Part shown: piece after piece, positions 7,116 to 9,379 of the stretch
Layout of the letters: each line of letters opens with the position of its first letter
Numbering within the stretch: position 1 is the first letter of the stretch
Source of the DNA: CAZFUY01 sp964522445
GTDB taxonomy: Bacteria > Pseudomonadota > Gammaproteobacteria > SZUA-229
Direction of reading: 5' to 3'
NCBI GenBank assembly: GCA_964522445.1
Contig: CAZFUY010000108.1
Coordinates: 1-9,379 of the forward strand
Length of the DNA: 9,379 nucleotides
Notes under the pieces: generated by a model
What the model was told of the DNA's origin: nothing
Seen by the model: the letters and a program-made list of their open reading frames with translations, nothing else
Databases searched by the model: none
Program-made: the position numbers and the translations under genes

Positions 7116-8379
7116 AAAAAAGTTCTATCTCACCATCATCCATATTGTTCTGCTGCACAGGATTTTTAATTGTTTGTTCAGATAATTTATTTGCATTACT
7201 CATGGCCAAATGCAACAGTCCAATATGTTCATCTAATTTCAATACCTGCTCATGCCTTCTAACTGCATTAATATCATTTCTTAAACAGGCCGATGCATCA
7301 GTGAAACCCTGCAATGTCTGTACCCGCTTATTAACATGCTCAATTAACTGATTAGTCATATCTTCAAACTGCATTGATTGAATAGCTAAATTTACATCAT
7401 TACTTATTTCTGCCGCCACACTGGATATTATTTTTAGCTCATTACCCACCTGCTCATTAGTCTGCTCAATTTCATTCATCATTTCATCCATGCGATTTCT
7501 TGAATTCATAACCAGTGTCAAATCACTTGCAGCTAACTTCACTACAATTTCTTTTGCCTCATTCATTGTGTTATCTATTTCCTTATAGTTATTACGAACC
7601 TCACTACTAAATTGATGACTTCTCTGGGATAAAACACGAACCTCATCTGCCACAACGGCAAAACCACGACCTGCTTCACCCGCTCTTGCAGCTTCAATTG
7701 AAGCATTAAGTGCAAGAAGATTTGTCTGCGAACTAATACCATCAATTTCTGATAATAATTTTTCTACTTCATTTATATTTTTGCTCATTTTATTCAAAGC
7801 AGAAACCATATGCATACTGCCATCACTCATATCTTTTATGCTTGATGCAAACATAGCAATCATTTCTGTCGCTTCTTCTCGGAAACTTTTTGAGTTTTCT
7901 TCTGCATTGGAAGTATTGGTTAATAATGATATAAGTTTACTTACCATATTAAGCTGTGCATTAGACTGAGATTCAAGCCCCTGAAAACTATTAATAACAC
8001 CTGAAATAGCATCACCCTGAATAGACTTTACTCGCTTAAGCTCATCTTCTATCTGTTTAAACTGTATGCTTTGCTCTTTATCTGCTTCAGACATTAAATT
8101 TTCATATTCTATTGCAAGGTCATTTTCAATTTGATCGTTTAGATTTTCTTTTTCTTTATATATAACTGTCTTTGCCAATAAAATATAATTTCCTGCTATC
8201 CAACCAGCCACACCTGATAGCAATAATGCCAGTACAAGATAATTACTATATTCATTCAATATAAAATATACAGACAAGCCTGTTAGCAACAAACCAGACA
8301 GCCATGCAATGAACACATACTTCATCTTCTGTCCCAATATAACCTGTGTATTTTTTAATACTGACGATTTAGTGTTCAT
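7114..8379 (-). CDS. Short methyl-accepting chemotaxis protein, two membrane segments, no HAMP or periplasmic domain
   Basis: 421 residues from the ATG at 8379 (GGA 8 bases upstream); an in-frame TTG at 8400 has no good RBS and would add 7 residues. Two hydrophobic segments (about 21-41 and 47-69) are separated by a very short loop, so there is no periplasmic sensor domain, and no HAMP is seen. The remainder is helical: a charged coil (about 72-120) and the MCP signalling domain with the conserved hairpin tip at about 211-254 (QTNLLALNASIEAARAGEAG, then FAVVADEVRVLSQRS). The tip is the CheA/CheW contact region in characterised MCPs and is intact. A family-typical MQFEDMTNQLIEHV stretch (336-349) follows, then a flexible tail ending DDGEIELF. 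It probably senses a cytoplasmic or membrane-state signal. No CheA or CheW gene is in the window. Confidence 0.88.
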   Translation of the reverse strand: MNTKSSVLKNTQVILGQKMKYVFIAWLSGLLLTGLSVYFILNEYSNYLVLALLLSGVAGWIAGNYILLAKTVIYKEKENLNDQIENDLAIEYENLMSEADKEQSIQFKQIEDELKRVKSIQGDAISGVINSFQGLESQSNAQLNMVSKLISLLTNTSNAEENSKSFREEATEMIAMFASSIKDMSDGSMHMVSALNKMSKNINEVEKLLSEIDGISSQTNLLALNASIEAARAGEAGRGFAVVADEVRVLSQRSHQFSSEVRNNYKEIDNTMNEAKEIVVKLAASDLTLVMNSRNRMDEMMNEIEQTNEQVGNELKIISSVAAEISNDVNLAIQSMQFEDMTNQLIEHVNKRVQTLQGFTDASACLRNDINAVRRHEQVLKLDEHIGLLHLAMSNANKLSEQTIKNPVQQNNMDDGEIELF

Positions 8380-8403
8380 AATATTATTCCATTGCCTCAA
8401 GCC

Positions 8404-8422
8404 ATTATTACAGCGTAATAAT
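8404..8422. repeat. Perfect 8-bp AT-rich inverted repeat between HTH-REC and MCP genes
   Basis: ATTATTAC (8404-8411) and GTAATAAT (8415-8422) are exact inverted copies around a 3-base centre, in the 54-base gap between the HTH-REC stop and the MCP start. Neither strand has a T-tract after it, so it is not a standard terminator. It could be a DNA-binding dyad or an mRNA hairpin tuning downstream expression. Confidence 0.45.
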
Positions 8423-8433
8423 ATTTAAGGACA

Positions 8434-9012
8434 TCACTTTTTGCTTACTCCCAGTAAACTCAGTAACTGAGACCTGTCGACAGGTTTTGACAAACATATT
8501 TCTGCACCTGCTGCTAATATTTTTTCTGTATTACTTACAGATGGATAACCCGTCATAGCCATCACACGTATATTCTTTGTTGCTCTATCACTTTTCAGCC
8601 TTTCACAAACCTGAAAACCATCCATTCCTGGCATCATTAAATCCAGCAGGACAACATCCGGATTAAACTCATGTACTTTTATTCCTGCATCAAAACCATT
8701 ATTAGCCAACTCAGGCAGAATCTTTTCAGAATATTTACCTAGCATTTTCATCAGATATTTAGAAAACTGCTTATCATCATCAACAATTAATATACGCAGC
8801 ACACCATTACCTGATGCAGTCATTTTTATATTTCTTTGCCTGGCAAATTGCTCAACATCTTTGGGTAAGAAACGCCGATGCCCACCTGGCGTTGTCAGTG
8901 CTTTTAAATCACCTTCTGCAGCCCATCGTCTTACAGCCGCTGATGACACCATAAGCAGATCAGCAACCTCTCCCGGTGTTAAATATGATTTATCTTCTGC
9001 TTTATCAGTCAT
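8434..9012 (-). CDS. BldC/MerR-type HTH - receiver transcription regulator
   Basis: A 192-residue protein with the DNA-binding domain at the N-terminus, the reverse of the usual REC-then-HTH order. Residues about 10-60 form a winged HTH of BldC/MerR/excisionase type: LTPGEVADLLMVSSAAVRRW, then TTPGGHRRF (40-48) and DVEQFARQRN. A receiver follows at about 72-188 with D78-D79-D80, phospho-acceptor D124 (LLDLMMPGMDG), T154 and K176. The protein should bind DNA under control of phosphorylation. A strong GGGGA lies 6 bases before the ATG at 9012. It is the first gene of the minus-strand run, and its leader carries 9-bp-phased TTGCGAT repeats, a plausible site for autoregulation (inference). Single HTH units of this family often act as dimers or oligomers; no extra dimerisation domain is visible. 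Confidence 0.9.
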   Translation of the reverse strand: MTDKAEDKSYLTPGEVADLLMVSSAAVRRWAAEGDLKALTTPGGHRRFLPKDVEQFARQRNIKMTASGNGVLRILIVDDDKQFSKYLMKMLGKYSEKILPELANNGFDAGIKVHEFNPDVVLLDLMMPGMDGFQVCERLKSDRATKNIRVMAMTGYPSVSNTEKILAAGAEICLSKPVDRSQLLSLLGVSKK

Positions 9013-9018
9013 AGTTAT

Positions 9019-9023
9019 TCCCC
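9019..9023 (-). promoter_or_regulatory. Ribosome binding site of the HTH-REC gene
   Basis: GGGGA on the minus strand (9023 to 9019) sits 6 bases before the ATG at 9012, and fixes that start. Confidence 0.6.
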
Positions 9024-9069
9024 ATAACCCGATTCACTTGTGACCATATAAAAAACGCACTAGACTAAT

Positions 9070-9105
9070 TTGCGATTTTCACGGATATTGCGATATTTGC
9101 GATTT
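9070..9105. promoter_or_regulatory. Three TTGCGAT direct repeats in 9-bp phase, candidate operator
   Basis: TTGCGAT occurs at 9070-9076, 9088-9094 and 9097-9103, at offsets of 0, 18 and 27 bases, so all three fall on a 9-bp grid. The slot at 9079-9087 holds a poor match (TCACGGATA). The array lies 58-93 bases upstream of the HTH-REC start codon. BldC, as I recall its characterisation, binds direct repeats of about 9-10 bp as a head-to-tail oligomer, so this is a good candidate autoregulatory site. The repeats are seen directly; the binding is inferred. Confidence 0.55.
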
Positions 9106-9121
9106 ATAAGTCTTGAGCACA

Positions 9122-9149
9122 AATATAGCGCATACACACAAACAAACAA
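9122..9149 (-). promoter_or_regulatory. Tentative sigma-70-like promoter of the signalling operon
   Basis: On the minus strand TTGTTT (9149-9144) and TATATT (9127-9122) are separated by 16 bases. The -10 matches the consensus at 5 of 6 positions, the -35 only at 3 of 6. Transcription would start near 9115, placing the TTGCGAT repeats just downstream, where a bound protein could block it. AT-rich DNA yields such matches by chance. Confidence 0.25.
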
Positions 9150-9175
9150 GATTTAAAACGCTCAAAGCGCTCATT

Positions 9176-9203
9176 TCAGATAAGCGGTCAATGCTCAGAT
9201 AAG
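9176..9203. repeat. Pair of TCAGATAAG direct repeats
   Basis: TCAGATAAG occurs at 9176-9184 and 9195-9203, 19 bases apart (about two helix turns), between the MITE and the promoter candidate. It could be an upstream activator site; no known regulator motif is recognised. Confidence 0.3.
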
Positions 9204-9212
9204 ATATAACGT

Positions 9213-9372
9213 GAGACCTTTGCACGAGAGAAAATTATTTTAATAGTTACCCATTTCATCGTCATTCCTGCATGTTTCTAGCAGGAATCTCGCATATTTA
9301 CTGGCTTTAGGCCACTAGATCCCGGCTTAAAAGCATACCGGGATGACGGGATTTGTTTCGTGCAAAGGTCTC
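9213..9372. mobile_element. Complete 160-bp MITE with 15-bp terminal inverted repeats and AACGT target duplication
   Basis: GAGACCTTTGCACGA (9213-9227) is matched by its exact inverted copy TCGTGCAAAGGTCTC (9358-9372). AACGT flanks both ends directly (9208-9212 and 9373-9377), as expected for a 5-bp target duplication. Because AACGTT is palindromic, the boundary could shift by a base or so. The 160 bases hold no coding frame, only hairpin-forming sequence, so movement would need a transposase supplied from elsewhere. The parent transposon family is not assigned. It sits about 200 bases upstream of the signalling operon start. Confidence 0.8.
9260..9348. repeat. Internal double-hairpin palindrome of the MITE
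   Basis: Two hairpins can form: ATTCCTGC (9264-9271) with GCAGGAAT (9281-9288), and ATCCCGG (9319-9325) with CCGGGAT (9338-9344). CGTCAT (9260-9265) can also pair with ATGACG (9343-9348), closing a three-way junction that competes with the bases of the inner stems. The GTCATTCC...GGGATGAC arrangement resembles dispersed palindromic repeats known in many bacterial genomes. Confidence 0.6.
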
Positions 9373-9379
9373 AACGTTA

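Noticed and set aside
8380..8400. TTG start for the MCP at 8400
   Set aside because: No RBS precedes it, while the ATG at 8379 has GGA 8 bases upstream and begins a normal MCP N-terminus.
9068..9106. CRISPR or replication-origin iterons
   Set aside because: Repeats are 7 bases with 2- to 11-base gaps, too short for CRISPR, and no replication initiator gene is nearby.
9260..9348. Rho-independent terminator in the right flank
   Set aside because: The hairpins lack a following T-tract on either strand and lie inside the MITE palindrome.

Overview
The window looks like chromosomal DNA of an AT-rich gammaproteobacterium (by eye roughly 40% GC; judged from protein style and gene content, species not identifiable). 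Nearly all of it is a signal-transduction cluster. Six genes on the minus strand run from about 9012 down to 768 and probably form one transcription unit, since they overlap or sit 11, 54 and 110 bases apart. In transcription order they encode a BldC/MerR-type HTH fused to a receiver (REC), a short membrane-anchored methyl-accepting chemotaxis protein (MCP), a stand-alone REC protein, a soluble PAS hybrid histidine kinase, a large membrane hybrid kinase (MASE3-PAS-PAS-HisKA-HATPase-REC) ending in a bacteriohemerythrin domain, and a REC-EAL cyclic-di-GMP phosphodiesterase of RocR layout.

Reading the parts together (inference): a membrane/PAS/hemerythrin sensor for oxygen, redox or a related small ligand, and a second cytoplasmic PAS sensor, feed phosphoryl groups to five REC domains. 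Their visible outputs are transcription (HTH-REC), c-di-GMP hydrolysis (REC-EAL) and possibly chemotaxis arrays (MCP plus stand-alone REC). No HPt domain, CheA, CheW, CheR or CheB is present, so partners must lie elsewhere. The most distinctive elements are the di-iron hemerythrin domain at the end of a hybrid kinase next to an apparently active EAL enzyme, and 9-bp-phased TTGCGAT direct repeats just upstream of the gene for a BldC-like DNA-binding protein.

Left flank (1-767): a possible tail of an upstream plus-strand gene (weak), a good rho-independent terminator, and a complete YfcE-type metallophosphoesterase gene on the plus strand that converges on the signalling operon with only 7 bases between stop codons.

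Right flank (9013-9379): the operon leader with the TTGCGAT repeats, a weak sigma-70-like promoter candidate and a pair of TCAGATAAG repeats, followed by a complete 160-bp non-coding miniature transposable element (MITE) with perfect 15-bp terminal inverted repeats, a 5-bp AACGT target duplication and internal hairpins.
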